Positions 14,592 to 22,813 of a stretch of 64,000 nt of DNA are shown piece by piece. The notes beneath the pieces were generated by a model. It did no database searches and had not been told where the DNA came from. It saw only the letters and a list, made by a program, of their open reading frames with translations. Numbering within the stretch: the first letter of the stretch is position 1; each line of letters begins with the position of its first letter. This stretch comes from Ruminococcus flavefaciens (GTDB lineage Bacteria; Bacillota; Clostridia; Oscillospirales; Ruminococcaceae), in NCBI GenBank assembly GCA_002373775.1, contig DFJW01000077.1:1-64000 (forward strand). The letters are read 5' to 3'. A program made the position numbers and the translations under genes.

Positions 14592-15251
14592 TCATTTAAG
14601 CGGAGTGACGTTATTGAAAACGGCGTAGAATTTTATAGGGATATGCTTGTCTATATGGCATTTTCCGAAGAACCATTTTCTGAAAGTACATGCTTTGATA
14701 ATGTCCTCAAAGAAAGCATGGACTTCAAGCCGCTGAAGCACATCGACATTGAGGCATTCCTTCAGTGATACCGGCGGTTCATGAGTGATGATGTAATCAA
14801 CGCAGTTCTCATGTTCTTCGAGGTTCCGGATAGCTTCACGGATCTCTTCATGAGTAGGCTGTTCGCGTTTCCACCATTTAGTGCCTTCATTGCGGAATTC
14901 GAAGTCCTGACTGTGACCGCCGCCGAAAGTGAAGATTTTTTTTCCTTCGATAGTGTAGACCTGACCTCGCATCAGGTGGACGATATTTCCGTTGATTATC
15001 CTTGCTTTTCCGCCGTTCCATTCTGTTACGGGGAAGCGTTCGAGGATATCGAAATTCTCGTGGCAGCCGTCGATAAAAGCGACGGTATACTTTTTTCGTG
15101 CAAGTTTACGCAGTACAGCGCGTTCCTTGCGGGAGTCATCCCAGAAGAAGCCGAAATCACCGCAAATTATCAGAGTATCGCCGCGCCTTAGTTTTCGCAT
15201 AGCTTTAAAACGGCTGATATCGCCGTGAGTATCGCCTGTTACATAGATCAT
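14592..15251 (-). CDS. Metallophosphoesterase with an altered GHxH motif
   Basis: 219-residue calcineurin-like phosphoesterase of the small cytosolic type. Metal-ligand motifs are GDTHGD (residues 5-10), GDFGFFWDD near 32, GCHENFD near 60 and ITHEP near 154. The final motif, normally GHxH, reads GKCH (WFFGKCHIDKH), replacing one metal-binding His by Lys. That may reduce activity or change metal use. The ATG at 15251 has AGAGGTG upstream. Its promoter carries a diverged copy of the upstream box seen at pta. The substrate cannot be inferred. Confidence 0.85.
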   Translation of the reverse strand: MIYVTGDTHGDISRFKAMRKLRRGDTLIICGDFGFFWDDSRKERAVLRKLARKKYTVAFIDGCHENFDILERFPVTEWNGGKARIINGNIVHLMRGQVYTIEGKKIFTFGGGHSQDFEFRNEGTKWWKREQPTHEEIREAIRNLEEHENCVDYIITHEPPVSLKECLNVDVLQRLEVHAFFEDIIKACTFRKWFFGKCHIDKHIPIKFYAVFNNVTPLK

Positions 15252-15282
15252 AGTGTCACCTCTGGAAAATATATATAACACT

Positions 15283-15311
15283 ATTTTACCACATTCTGAG
15301 CAAAAGGTAAA
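15283..15311 (-). promoter_or_regulatory. Promoter of the 14592-15251 phosphoesterase, with third box copy
   Basis: Minus strand: -35 TTTACC (15306-15311), 17-bp spacer, -10 TAAAAT (15283-15288). Directly upstream of the -35 (15312-15330) the minus strand reads CAATTTTTTCGCGTTTCTC, matching 15 of 19 positions of the pta box at identical phasing. Confidence 0.72.
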
Positions 15312-15374
15312 GAGAAACGCGAAAAAATTGTGAGATGCGGAAAAACTGCCGTGTGAATACAGCATACTTTTCAT

Positions 15375-15716
15375 TTATTTGCCATGCAGCATATCAGCAG
15401 TAAGGAATGGCATATCCTCTGAACCGATGATCTCCGCAGACTGATACTCGCTGCAGAATGAGAAGCACATCTCCTTTTCCTCATCATCAAGACCGTAGTC
15501 GATGAGCAGTATCATGTCGAAACGTTCTGTGCCGTCAGTGATGAGCAGTTCGATATATTTCAGCAGTTTTTCCAGCTCATCCTTCCCGTGAAAGCAGGGG
15601 AAGGCAGCGGTGACAGTAATATCTCTCGAAGCATCCGAACACCAGAGCAGGCATATGATCTCAATAGCGGCGATCACGCAAAGTACAGCAGCCGCAATAA
15701 TAACAGGTATATCCAT
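15375..15716 (-). CDS. Small membrane-anchored protein, function unknown
   Basis: 113 residues. An N-terminal membrane segment (IPVIIAAAVLCVIAAIEIICLL) is followed by a cytosolic domain of about 85 residues with the pattern DITVTAAFPCFHGKDELEKL and FDMILLIDYGLDDEE. This resembles the strand-helix opening of a nucleotide-sugar or glycosyltransferase-like fold but is too short to assign. AGGAGGT precedes the ATG at 15716; a longer frame to 15827 crosses the upstream terminator. It appears to be its own unit. Confidence 0.65.
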   Translation of the reverse strand: MDIPVIIAAAVLCVIAAIEIICLLWCSDASRDITVTAAFPCFHGKDELEKLLKYIELLITDGTERFDMILLIDYGLDDEEKEMCFSFCSEYQSAEIIGSEDMPFLTADMLHGK

Positions 15717-15795
15717 ATCAGACCTCCTGAAATCAGTTGATATGCCATTATATTCCGCGTGCAGCGAAACTGTGAAACTGTCAATGGTGAAAACT

Positions 15796-15838
15796 TGAAA
15801 ACTCCCCGTGATGAATACAAATATCACGGGGAGTTTTA
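15796..15838 (-). terminator. Terminator of the phosphonate operon
   Basis: 13-bp stem AACTCCCCGTGAT/ATCACGGGGAGTT with a 10-base loop. The minus strand continues TTTCAAG. It lies about 40 bases after the last gene of the operon (16483-15875). Confidence 0.85.
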
Positions 15839-15874
15839 TTGATGCTTAAAACATTGATATATGAGCGGCTGATA

Positions 15875-16483
15875 TCAGATCACATTGAAATGCTCATAGC
15901 TGAGAGCACCTTCATTGCTTTCGATAATAAGGTACGAAGCACCGTCCAGACCGGAAGCAGAGACCGAAACCACATTGCCTTTAACGAAATTCTGATGAGA
16001 ATGACCGACAACAACAAGATCGTATTTTGTTACTTCTTCGCTTTTGCAAGCAGCATCGAAAACTCCGTCTTTCAGACTTGAAAGCTGTAGGAAAGGGTAA
16101 GGAGAATCAATGTCAGAGAACAGGAAATGCGAAAAACGCAGCTTATGTCCGCAGCATTCATTCTCATAGAACAAAGGCATCTGTCTGATGAACTGCATCT
16201 GCTCATCTGTAAGCTTTTTCCTTGCCTCATCATAATATCCTCTCAGGTATTCCACATCAGGATCAATGTCAACACCGTCCGCGATGTAGAGTTCACAATT
16301 GCCTTTGAGGCATATGATACCGCTTTCTTTCAGCATTTCAAGACATTCGATCTCTTCATTGCCGCGCTGAAAGATATCTCCCAGAAACACAGTGAGATCG
16401 GGGCGTTTGTCCTTTATCTGTTCAAGGACAGCTTTCAGAGCGCTGAGGTTGCCGTGGATATCCGAGAATACAGCGATTTTCAT
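15875..16483 (-). CDS. Calcineurin-like metallophosphoesterase
   Basis: 202 residues with the full set of phosphoesterase motifs: SDIHGN (7-12), GDIFQRG near 35, KGNCE near 60 and VVGHSHQNF near 158. Length and motifs fit the YfcE/ApaH-like group that splits phosphodiesters or phosphomonoesters. It is the last gene of the phosphonate operon, 25 bases after the decarboxylase gene, with AAAGGAG before its ATG. It could remove a nucleotide or phosphate from a pathway product, or simply be co-transcribed; the sequence does not decide. Confidence 0.85.
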   Translation of the reverse strand: MKIAVFSDIHGNLSALKAVLEQIKDKRPDLTVFLGDIFQRGNEEIECLEMLKESGIICLKGNCELYIADGVDIDPDVEYLRGYYDEARKKLTDEQMQFIRQMPLFYENECCGHKLRFSHFLFSDIDSPYPFLQLSSLKDGVFDAACKSEEVTKYDLVVVGHSHQNFVKGNVVSVSASGLDGASYLIIESNEGALSYEHFNVI

Positions 16484-16508
16484 ACTCTTCTCCTTTCAGT
16501 GATTCAGA

Positions 16509-17633
16509 TCAGTCGATTTCTTTGAGGTATGCCATAAAGTTCTGCTTGTTTTCAAGAGCAGTAGTGGTAGGACGACCGAGGTCATCTCTTGCACCTATAG
16601 AGCACTTGACTTCGATGAGGGATAAAGCACCGCGAGACTTAGCAGCCTCAAGCTCTCTGTCAAGAGCTTCGAAGGAATCGGTGCTTACAGCGTAAGGATA
16701 ACCGCAGCCCTTTGCAATGGCAACGAGGTCGATGTTTCCTGCAACGGTAGGCATACCGCCGACAGTTTCGTGAGCACCGTTATTGATAACGACGTGTATG
16801 AGATTAGCTGGCTTGTAAGAGCCGAGAACAGCCATGCTTCCCATGTGCATGAGAGCAGCACCGTCACCGTCGATGCACCAGATGCGGCTTTCCGGCTTAT
16901 TGATAGCGATACCGAGAGCGATAGATGAACTGTGTCCCATTGAGCCTACGGTAAGGAAGTCATACTTATGGGGCTGACCGTTAGCCTCTCTTATCTCGAA
17001 AAGTTCGCGGCTTGCCTTTCCGGTAGTAGAAACGACAGGATCGCTTCCGGCAGCAGCAGCGATATGTCTGATAATATCCTCTCGCACCATAGTGTTTGAA
17101 TTTGAGTAAACTACCTTTTCATCGTAAGAGACAGCGCCTTTGCGGACAATGAATGCAGCCTGACGTCCCTTTGCGAACACTTCACGGAAGTGGGACATAG
17201 CAGCTTCGATCTCATCGGCAGTAGTATCCTTGCTGATGATGAAAGTCTCAACGTCCATATCTTCCATAAGCTTGACAGTGACTTCGCCCTGATAGATATG
17301 CTGCGGTTCATCGTGTATACCCGGTTCACCACGCCAGCCTATGATAAAGAGCATAGGAATAGCATAGACTTTGTCATTGAGCAGTGAAGCAAGGGGATTT
17401 ATAATATTTCCCTCACCGGAATTCTGCATATAAACTACCGGGACTTTGCCGGTAGCGAGATGATAACCGGCTGCAAGAGCAGTGCAGTTGCCTTCATTAG
17501 CGGCAATGATATGATGATCCTTATCTATGCCGTAAGTATTTATAAGGTAGTTGCAGAGTGCCTTGAGCTGTGAATCGGGAACGCCTGTGTAGAAATCGGC
17601 ACCGATGAGTTTAACTAATTCTTCAACTTTCAT
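16509..17633 (-). CDS. aepY: Phosphonopyruvate decarboxylase
   Basis: 374-residue thiamine-diphosphate enzyme that decarboxylates phosphonopyruvate to phosphonoacetaldehyde, pulling the unfavourable PEP mutase step forward. The N-terminal pyrimidine-binding half begins VKLIGADFYTGVPDSQLKAL and contains ANEGNCTALAAGYHLATG with the catalytic Glu. The C-terminal half has GSMGHSSSIALGIA and the Mg/ThDP-binding segment WCIDGDGAALMHMG followed by NN. Length fits the Ppd family rather than the longer acetolactate synthases. AAAGGAG lies in the 12-base gap after the lipoprotein gene. Confidence 0.93.
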   Translation of the reverse strand: MKVEELVKLIGADFYTGVPDSQLKALCNYLINTYGIDKDHHIIAANEGNCTALAAGYHLATGKVPVVYMQNSGEGNIINPLASLLNDKVYAIPMLFIIGWRGEPGIHDEPQHIYQGEVTVKLMEDMDVETFIISKDTTADEIEAAMSHFREVFAKGRQAAFIVRKGAVSYDEKVVYSNSNTMVREDIIRHIAAAAGSDPVVSTTGKASRELFEIREANGQPHKYDFLTVGSMGHSSSIALGIAINKPESRIWCIDGDGAALMHMGSMAVLGSYKPANLIHVVINNGAHETVGGMPTVAGNIDLVAIAKGCGYPYAVSTDSFEALDRELEAAKSRGALSLIEVKCSIGARDDLGRPTTTALENKQNFMAYLKEID

Positions 17634-17645
17634 TATGTATCTCCT

Positions 17646-19109
17646 TTAATCCAGATCAGGGTTTTTGCTATGTACGTCTTCAAAGAAAGAACCGGCAGTT
17701 GATTCCCATGATTTTCCGTCTTTGCAGTAATCAGTTGAGACTGCATTGAGAAAACTCAACTTTATTGACGCATCATAAGGGGTGATAAGTCCCATCAGGT
17801 TTATCGACTTAGCAGTTTCATGCAGAACAGAGAAATAGTTCTGACCGTCGAGATTACCGGTCACATATTCGTCCGGGCACTCATTTCTCTTGACTATCTC
17901 ATCCATTACCTTCATATTGTTCACATAATCCGGCTTTGTGAGAGCATAATCATGCATAGCGTCAGGATCGACAGCAGAATTGTAGATGAATGACTGAGCC
18001 TCCTCAGCATTATCAGTTTTGGGGTTAACAACTATCCATGTACCTCCCCAGAAATAAGGAGCAGGACCGACAACTACATTCCATTTACCATATGAATCTG
18101 CTGAAACAGTGTCAAAGAAATTGGTGAATCCCCATGTAGGAACGAAATAGCCCATGCAGGCATCGTTTTTACCGCCGTCGATCCATTCTGCTGACCATTG
18201 CTGATTGTGTGAAACGCCGCCGTTGTTCCAGAGAGTTTTAGCACAATCGGCGAAAGCGCGGCATGAATCGTCCAGAGTTACTTTGCCGTCTACGACCCAA
18301 GGCTGTATCCTGTTTGAAGAGAATGCCTGCCACATACCTCCGAGACTGTCAGCAAATGCGACTTTTCCGTCAGAAGCAGCCGCAACATTTGCAGCAGCAG
18401 CAGAGAATTTATCCCAGTCACTGATAAGAGACTGCATCTCTTCAGGTGTTTTTGCACCGAGGTATTTGTCAGCAAGGTCAGTGCGGTAAGCGAAACCGCC
18501 GGGGCATGCCTGCCATGAAGCACCGACTATCTTACCGGCATTAGCACCGGAAGTCGCTCTTCCTATATCAATAGTGTAGGCATACATATCAGCGAAGTCC
18601 GAATCACGGAAGCCCAGCTGTTCGAGAGGAGCAGTCCTGCGGTCATCATTGATATATTTCAGTGCCCAGTCAGCTTCACAGAAGTAGACATCCAGATCAT
18701 CTCCGGAGTTGAAGAGAGAGTCGTAATGATCTGAAGCATCACTGCCTCCGCAGTCAAAGTTGATGAAATCCACATTATTTTTGCGGAAACCGTAGTTATC
18801 CTCCCAGGCTTCGAGCAGAACAGGCACATCATTTGCGTCCCATCCGGCGACGGTGAACGTATCGCCGCCGGTACGGAGACTTACGTTATTGAGACCGCCG
18901 GGGGCATGAGAAGGAGCAGTAGTAGTGACGGTAGTAGTTGTGGCTGAAGTTGTGGTGAGAGTGGTGGTCGTGAACTCTTCTGTGGTGGTACTCTCTGTTG
19001 TAGTAGTTTCCGGAACAGAAACATAGCCGGAGTTATTGTATTTGTCTTCACAGCCCATCACTGTGACAAGCATAGCGCATGCAGCAAGCATGGAAATAAG
19101 CATTTTCAT
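17646..19109 (-). CDS. Extracellular solute-binding lipoprotein (family 1)
   Basis: 487 residues. The signal peptide ends in the lipobox VMGC (Cys20). A Thr/Glu-rich linker of about 45 residues follows (runs such as TTTESTTTEEFTTTT), then a family-1 ABC-transporter substrate-binding fold with DFINFDCGGSDASDHYDSL, DVYFCEADWALKYI and GAAPYF-like VVVGPAPYFWGGTWIVVNP. It resembles sugar-binding proteins. No permease or ATPase gene is near, and it lies between two phosphonate-synthesis genes, so its ligand and partner transporter are open. AGGAGGT precedes the ATG. Confidence 0.85.
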   Translation of the reverse strand: MKMLISMLAACAMLVTVMGCEDKYNNSGYVSVPETTTTESTTTEEFTTTTLTTTSATTTTVTTTAPSHAPGGLNNVSLRTGGDTFTVAGWDANDVPVLLEAWEDNYGFRKNNVDFINFDCGGSDASDHYDSLFNSGDDLDVYFCEADWALKYINDDRRTAPLEQLGFRDSDFADMYAYTIDIGRATSGANAGKIVGASWQACPGGFAYRTDLADKYLGAKTPEEMQSLISDWDKFSAAAANVAAASDGKVAFADSLGGMWQAFSSNRIQPWVVDGKVTLDDSCRAFADCAKTLWNNGGVSHNQQWSAEWIDGGKNDACMGYFVPTWGFTNFFDTVSADSYGKWNVVVGPAPYFWGGTWIVVNPKTDNAEEAQSFIYNSAVDPDAMHDYALTKPDYVNNMKVMDEIVKRNECPDEYVTGNLDGQNYFSVLHETAKSINLMGLITPYDASIKLSFLNAVSTDYCKDGKSWESTAGSFFEDVHSKNPDLD

Positions 19110-19181
19110 AAATGTAAAACCTCCTGTTTTATCAGATATATAATGCGAGAAAGTATTGTTTATTCCATATCAGCCGGAGAA

Positions 19182-19203
19182 GACTGCCCTCAGCGGGGCA
19201 GTT
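19182..19203 (-). other. Intercistronic stem-loop in the phosphonate operon
   Basis: Inverted repeat ACTGCCC/GGGCAGT in the 110-base gap between aepX and the lipoprotein gene, with no clear T run. It may protect the upstream mRNA or cause partial termination. No promoter was clear in this gap. Confidence 0.45.
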
Positions 19204-19219
19204 CAGTGCCGGCGTTTTA

Positions 19220-20515
19220 TCAGAGTTCGTCGATAAGGGTGATGATCTCCTTTATAGGCATCAGTCTGTCATCAACTTCCTTAGCGCGGTGGTAACGCAG
19301 GATATCCTCAGCAGTCTTCTGCATTGCCGGAAATGCGCTGCGAGTGAGCTGATTGGCATAAATAACGATATTCACACCGTGAGAAGCAAGTTCTTCTTCG
19401 GTAACGGTGTTGAAAGAAGTGGGGACGACAACGATAGGTGCAGTCTTGTTCTGCTCGCGGAACTTATCGCAGAATTCGAAGATCTCAGCCGGATCCTTTT
19501 TGCGGCTGTGGATCATTATTCCGTCAGCACCTGCGTCAACATAAGCGAAAGCACGGGTGAGCGCGTCCTCCATGCCCTGCTCGAGAATGAGGCTTTCGAT
19601 ACGGGCGATTATCATGAAATCGTCAGTGAGCTGAACGCTTTTGCCGGCTCTTATCTTCTCGCAGAAATTCTCAATGGTATCCTGAGTCTGTTTGACTTCA
19701 TTTCCGAAGAGAGAATTTTTCTTCAGACCGGTCTTGTCCTCGATGATGACAGCAGAAACGCCCATTCTTTCGAGTGTACGGATGTTATAGATAAAATGCT
19801 CTGTAAGTCCGCCGGTATCACCGTCGAGGATTATAGGCTTTGTGGTGACTTCCATGATATCGTCGATAGTGCGGAGACGAGAGGACATGTCAACGAGTTC
19901 GATATCCGGTTTGCCCTTTGCAGTAGAATCGCAGAGTGAACTTACCCACATAGCATCGAACTGATCGAGCTTTCCGTTATTCTCAACGACAGTCTTTTCT
20001 GCGATAAGACCGGTGAGACCGCTGTGAGCCTCGATAGTCTTGACAACGGGGCACATCTCGATGAGCTGTCTGAGACGCTTTCTGCGGTATTCCGGCATAG
20101 CCAGCTTTTCGCGGAGCTGATTGTCTATCTTTTTTACCTTGTCATTGTAGGTGTAAGGCACTTCTATGAGTTCGCCGCCGTACTCTTCAAGGAGGCGGAT
20201 GACATTTTCGCGGATAGCAGCTTCCGGACCATTTTTCCAGTTATCGCCGTGAAGCACATAATCCGGGCGCAGCTGTCTGATAACGTCATCGTAGGTCATA
20301 TCATCCTGAAGGACTACCTTATCAACGCCGTCCAGTTTTTCATAGAGCCTGATACGTTCATCCTGATCTATAGTCGGGAATTTATTGTATCTGATAAGCG
20401 CCTTGTCGCTGAGCGCACCTATTATCACTTTGCCGAGCTTGTGGGCATGTTCTATTATATTGAGGTGTCCCTCATGGATTATGTCGGTGCAGAAACAAGT
20501 GTATACTGTTTTCAT
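19220..20515 (-). CDS. aepX: Phosphoenolpyruvate mutase with N-terminal cytidylyltransferase-like domain
   Basis: Converts phosphoenolpyruvate to phosphonopyruvate, the C-P bond-forming step. 431 residues in two parts. Residues 1-135 are a nucleotidyltransferase-like domain with the HxGH signature (HEGH, 14-17), but I see no clear RTxxISST motif at its end, so its activity is uncertain. Residues 150-431 are the mutase: DQFDAMWVSSLCDSTAKG, ILDGDTGG and the diagnostic EDK-x5-NS motif (EDKTGLKKNS, 259-268), which separates PEP mutases from isocitrate and methylisocitrate lyases. It lies 11 bases after phnW. Confidence 0.95.
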   Translation of the reverse strand: MKTVYTCFCTDIIHEGHLNIIEHAHKLGKVIIGALSDKALIRYNKFPTIDQDERIRLYEKLDGVDKVVLQDDMTYDDVIRQLRPDYVLHGDNWKNGPEAAIRENVIRLLEEYGGELIEVPYTYNDKVKKIDNQLREKLAMPEYRRKRLRQLIEMCPVVKTIEAHSGLTGLIAEKTVVENNGKLDQFDAMWVSSLCDSTAKGKPDIELVDMSSRLRTIDDIMEVTTKPIILDGDTGGLTEHFIYNIRTLERMGVSAVIIEDKTGLKKNSLFGNEVKQTQDTIENFCEKIRAGKSVQLTDDFMIIARIESLILEQGMEDALTRAFAYVDAGADGIMIHSRKKDPAEIFEFCDKFREQNKTAPIVVVPTSFNTVTEEELASHGVNIVIYANQLTRSAFPAMQKTAEDILRYHRAKEVDDRLMPIKEIITLIDEL

Positions 20516-20526
20516 TTATGTCCTCC

Positions 20527-21657
20527 TCAGTCGTTGTACTTTACCGGAACTGTGATGTTGTTCTTTTCAAGAGCCTCACGGAACACCTTGAAGAAGTCGG
20601 CTATATCATTCTCGTCGATAGCACCGAGAGAGCAGAGACGGAATGTATTTGTAGTAGATATCTTGCCGGGATAGATAGTGAATCCGCGTTCATAGCAATA
20701 ATCATGTACAGCTTCGAAGCTCCAGTTGGGATCATCCGGATAAATTGCGGAAGAAACGAGACCTGCGCGCCATTCCGGTTTTATGACCTGACGGAAGCCG
20801 AGTTCTTCGAGACCGTTGTTTATAGCATTGAAAACTCTTGTGTGGCGTGCCCACTTAGCCTCTTCACCTTCAGCCCAGTATTCTTTCAGAGCCTGAATAG
20901 TGGAGTAGATAGTCTGAACAGGGGGGGTGAAGTGCATTTCGCCTGTCTTCTCGAAGAAGTCATACTGGAGCCAGAGATTGCAGTAGTAAGAGCGCTTTGG
21001 ATAGTCCTTTGACTTTTCGATGATCTCCCTGTTTCCTACAACGAACGAAAGACCGGTGAAAGCCATGAGACCTTTCTGAGCTGAAGCCATGCAGAAGTCT
21101 ATATTATCCTTTTCGATGTCGATAGGGCGCATAGCGTAAGTAGAAGTCGTATCTACGATCATAATAGCGCCGTATTTATGAGCGAGAGCGCCTATTTCAC
21201 GGATAGGGTTGAGAATGCCTGTGCCTGTCTCGTTGTGAGTTGTGTATACCACAGCGATATCCGGATCACTTTTCAGCTTTTCCTCGATCTCATTGAGATC
21301 AGGGAGCTGGTCAACAGGGTACTTCATATCAATGTAAGGAAGATCGTAGAACTGGCATACCTCAGCTGCACGGGTACTGTAAGCGCCGTTGTCCGAGATG
21401 AGGACTTTCTTACCTTCCGGGAGCAGAGAATTGAGGCATACATCAATATTTATAGTACCTGAGCCGCAGAAGAGCACAGACGTATACTTCTGAGTATCGC
21501 CGTGGACGATCTTCACGAGATCCTCGCGCAGACCTTTCATAAGCGAGCCGAATTCCTTTTCGCGCGGGCAAATATCCGGCACTACCTGAGCGAGTTTTAC
21601 CGTATCCGTAGTAGTTGAAGGTCCGGGGTTGAGCAATACATTTCTTTTGATATCCAT
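20527..21657 (-). CDS. phnW: 2-Aminoethylphosphonate transaminase
   Basis: 376-residue class-V, PLP-dependent aminotransferase. In this operon it should work in the synthetic direction, turning phosphonoacetaldehyde into 2-aminoethylphosphonate. It begins with the family's LLNPGPSTTTDTV; PLP contacts are Asp169 in VDTTSTY and the Schiff-base lysine Lys195 in ASAQKGLMAF. CRLCSLGAID-like FRLCSLGAIDENDI near the C-terminus is typical of PhnW. It lies 15 bases after the nucleotidyltransferase gene, with AGGAGGA before the ATG. Confidence 0.93.
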   Translation of the reverse strand: MDIKRNVLLNPGPSTTTDTVKLAQVVPDICPREKEFGSLMKGLREDLVKIVHGDTQKYTSVLFCGSGTINIDVCLNSLLPEGKKVLISDNGAYSTRAAEVCQFYDLPYIDMKYPVDQLPDLNEIEEKLKSDPDIAVVYTTHNETGTGILNPIREIGALAHKYGAIMIVDTTSTYAMRPIDIEKDNIDFCMASAQKGLMAFTGLSFVVGNREIIEKSKDYPKRSYYCNLWLQYDFFEKTGEMHFTPPVQTIYSTIQALKEYWAEGEEAKWARHTRVFNAINNGLEELGFRQVIKPEWRAGLVSSAIYPDDPNWSFEAVHDYCYERGFTIYPGKISTTNTFRLCSLGAIDENDIADFFKVFREALEKNNITVPVKYND

Positions 21658-21672
21658 CTGATTATCCTCCTG

Positions 21673-22572
21673 TCATTGTACGTCGTAAGATTTGTCTATA
21701 GCTTTGAGTTCTCTGAAAGTATCTATTTCGATAATGTCATCTTCCGTACATTCACGGATGCCGACTTTATACTGATCCTTGAAGACCACCAGCGGTACCT
21801 GTTCCCAGTAGTATTCTTTCCCACCGGGAAGGTCATAAGCCTGCTGGAGATGTTCAGCGAGCTTCTTTCCGTCAGCCTCATCCCAGTAAGATATGCCCAC
21901 CATCTGGTGACAGTTGAGACCTCCGACTTTCTGTTCAGTGATGATATCGTCCTTAACAGTGAAGCACCAGTCATCTGAACGGTCTTTCATGATGCCGAGG
22001 AAGTTTGAGTTGTAATTGTACTTCTTTATAATAGCCGGATTGTGTATGAGCAGATCAGCTTCAAGAACGTAAGCATTGCTGAGAAGGTATCTTGCGCACA
22101 TAGCCGAAGATATATTATTTGCTTCGTTGTACGCCGGATTCTCTATAAATCTTATCATCGGATACTTGTAGAGCAGCTGATCGAACTGCTCTGAAAGATA
22201 ACCTCTTACGATATATATTTCGTTTATGCCTGCCGCGAGTACAGCATCAATGAGACCGTCGATAAGTCTCTTGCCGTTGACACGAACGAGCGGTTTGGGT
22301 GTGTTCAGAGTGACCGGGACGAGCCTGCTGCCGAATCCGGCTGCGATAAATACAGCTCTTTTAACTCTGAAAGGTTCAAGTGCAGCGATTCCCTGTTCAG
22401 TTATCCTGCCGTCAGAGATAAGACCTGACTCAGTCATATCCTTCACGATCTTGTTGACGGTACCCAGTGAAAAGCCGGTTTTTTCTTCGAGTTGACGCTG
22501 AGTTAGTCCCTGAACATTCTCAGCCAGCGTTTCAAGTACAGTAAACTGTTTTTTGCTAAGATCACTGTTCAT
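21673..22572 (-). CDS. Winged-helix/nucleotidyltransferase, probable 2-aminoethylphosphonate cytidylyltransferase (PntC-like)
   Basis: 299 residues in two domains. Residues 1-65 are a MarR-like winged helix (LTQRQLEEKTGFSLGTVNKIVKDM). Residues 75-299 are a LicC/sugar-phosphate nucleotidyltransferase: AVFIAAGFGSRLVPVTLNTPKPLVRVNG has the GxGxRLxPxTxxxPK signature and VLEADLLI supplies the metal-binding Asp. LicC relatives make CDP-choline, and PntC makes CMP-aminoethylphosphonate; the next genes make aminoethylphosphonate, so the PntC role is inferred. ATG at 22572 follows AGGAGGA. It is the first gene of the operon, and its winged helix could bind the inverted repeat at the transcript start. 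Confidence 0.82.
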   Translation of the reverse strand: MNSDLSKKQFTVLETLAENVQGLTQRQLEEKTGFSLGTVNKIVKDMTESGLISDGRITEQGIAALEPFRVKRAVFIAAGFGSRLVPVTLNTPKPLVRVNGKRLIDGLIDAVLAAGINEIYIVRGYLSEQFDQLLYKYPMIRFIENPAYNEANNISSAMCARYLLSNAYVLEADLLIHNPAIIKKYNYNSNFLGIMKDRSDDWCFTVKDDIITEQKVGGLNCHQMVGISYWDEADGKKLAEHLQQAYDLPGGKEYYWEQVPLVVFKDQYKVGIRECTEDDIIEIDTFRELKAIDKSYDVQ

Positions 22573-22598
22573 TTCTATTCCTCCTGTGATAAGTTGCT

Positions 22599-22634
22599 GT
22601 TCAATATCCGGTCTCTGACCGTACATATTTGAAC
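22599..22634 (-). promoter_or_regulatory. Inverted repeat at the predicted start of the phosphonate transcript
   Basis: Imperfect inverted repeat, arms GTTCAATATCCGGTC (22599-22613) and GACCGTACATATTTGAAC (22617-22634). The predicted transcription start falls at its outer end, so it could be a DNA operator or a stabilising 5' hairpin. Confidence 0.6.
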
Positions 22635-22640
22635 ATAATT

Positions 22641-22669
22641 ACTATAACACATACACAGGCGATTGTCAA
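22641..22669 (-). promoter_or_regulatory. Promoter of the phosphonate operon
   Basis: Minus strand: -35 TTGACA (22664-22669), 17-bp spacer, -10 TATAGT (22641-22646). Confidence 0.85.
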
Positions 22670-22745
22670 GAGAATATCAAAAAGAAACAGAGCGAAGAAA
22701 CAAAAACACCGGACACGTTAATAAAGATACCCATATAGAAGTTTT

Positions 22746-22775
22746 GCCCCGAAGCGTTTCAAAGCGCTTCGGGGC
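22746..22775 (-). terminator. GC-rich hairpin after the 22814-23308 gene
   Basis: 11-bp arms GCCCCGAAGCG/CGCTTCGGGGC with an 8-base loop. It lies 38 bases beyond the stop of the minus-strand gene. The T run is on the wrong side for the minus strand, so terminator function is not certain. Confidence 0.5.
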
Positions 22776-22813
22776 ATTGTACTTATTGCTGCTATGATAA
22801 ATCAGAATTTATA

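Noticed and set aside
19220..20515. Isocitrate or methylisocitrate lyase
   Set aside because: The EDK-x5-NS motif and the gene context (decarboxylase, transaminase) identify a PEP mutase.
19289..20674. Two 216-residue plus-strand frames opposite the PEP mutase
   Set aside because: Antisense to a gene with full EDK-x5-NS and HxGH motifs; no start signals.
22746..22775. Strong intrinsic terminator for the AT-rich gene
   Set aside because: The stem is strong, but the T run lies on the 5' side for that strand; kept only as a hairpin of low confidence.
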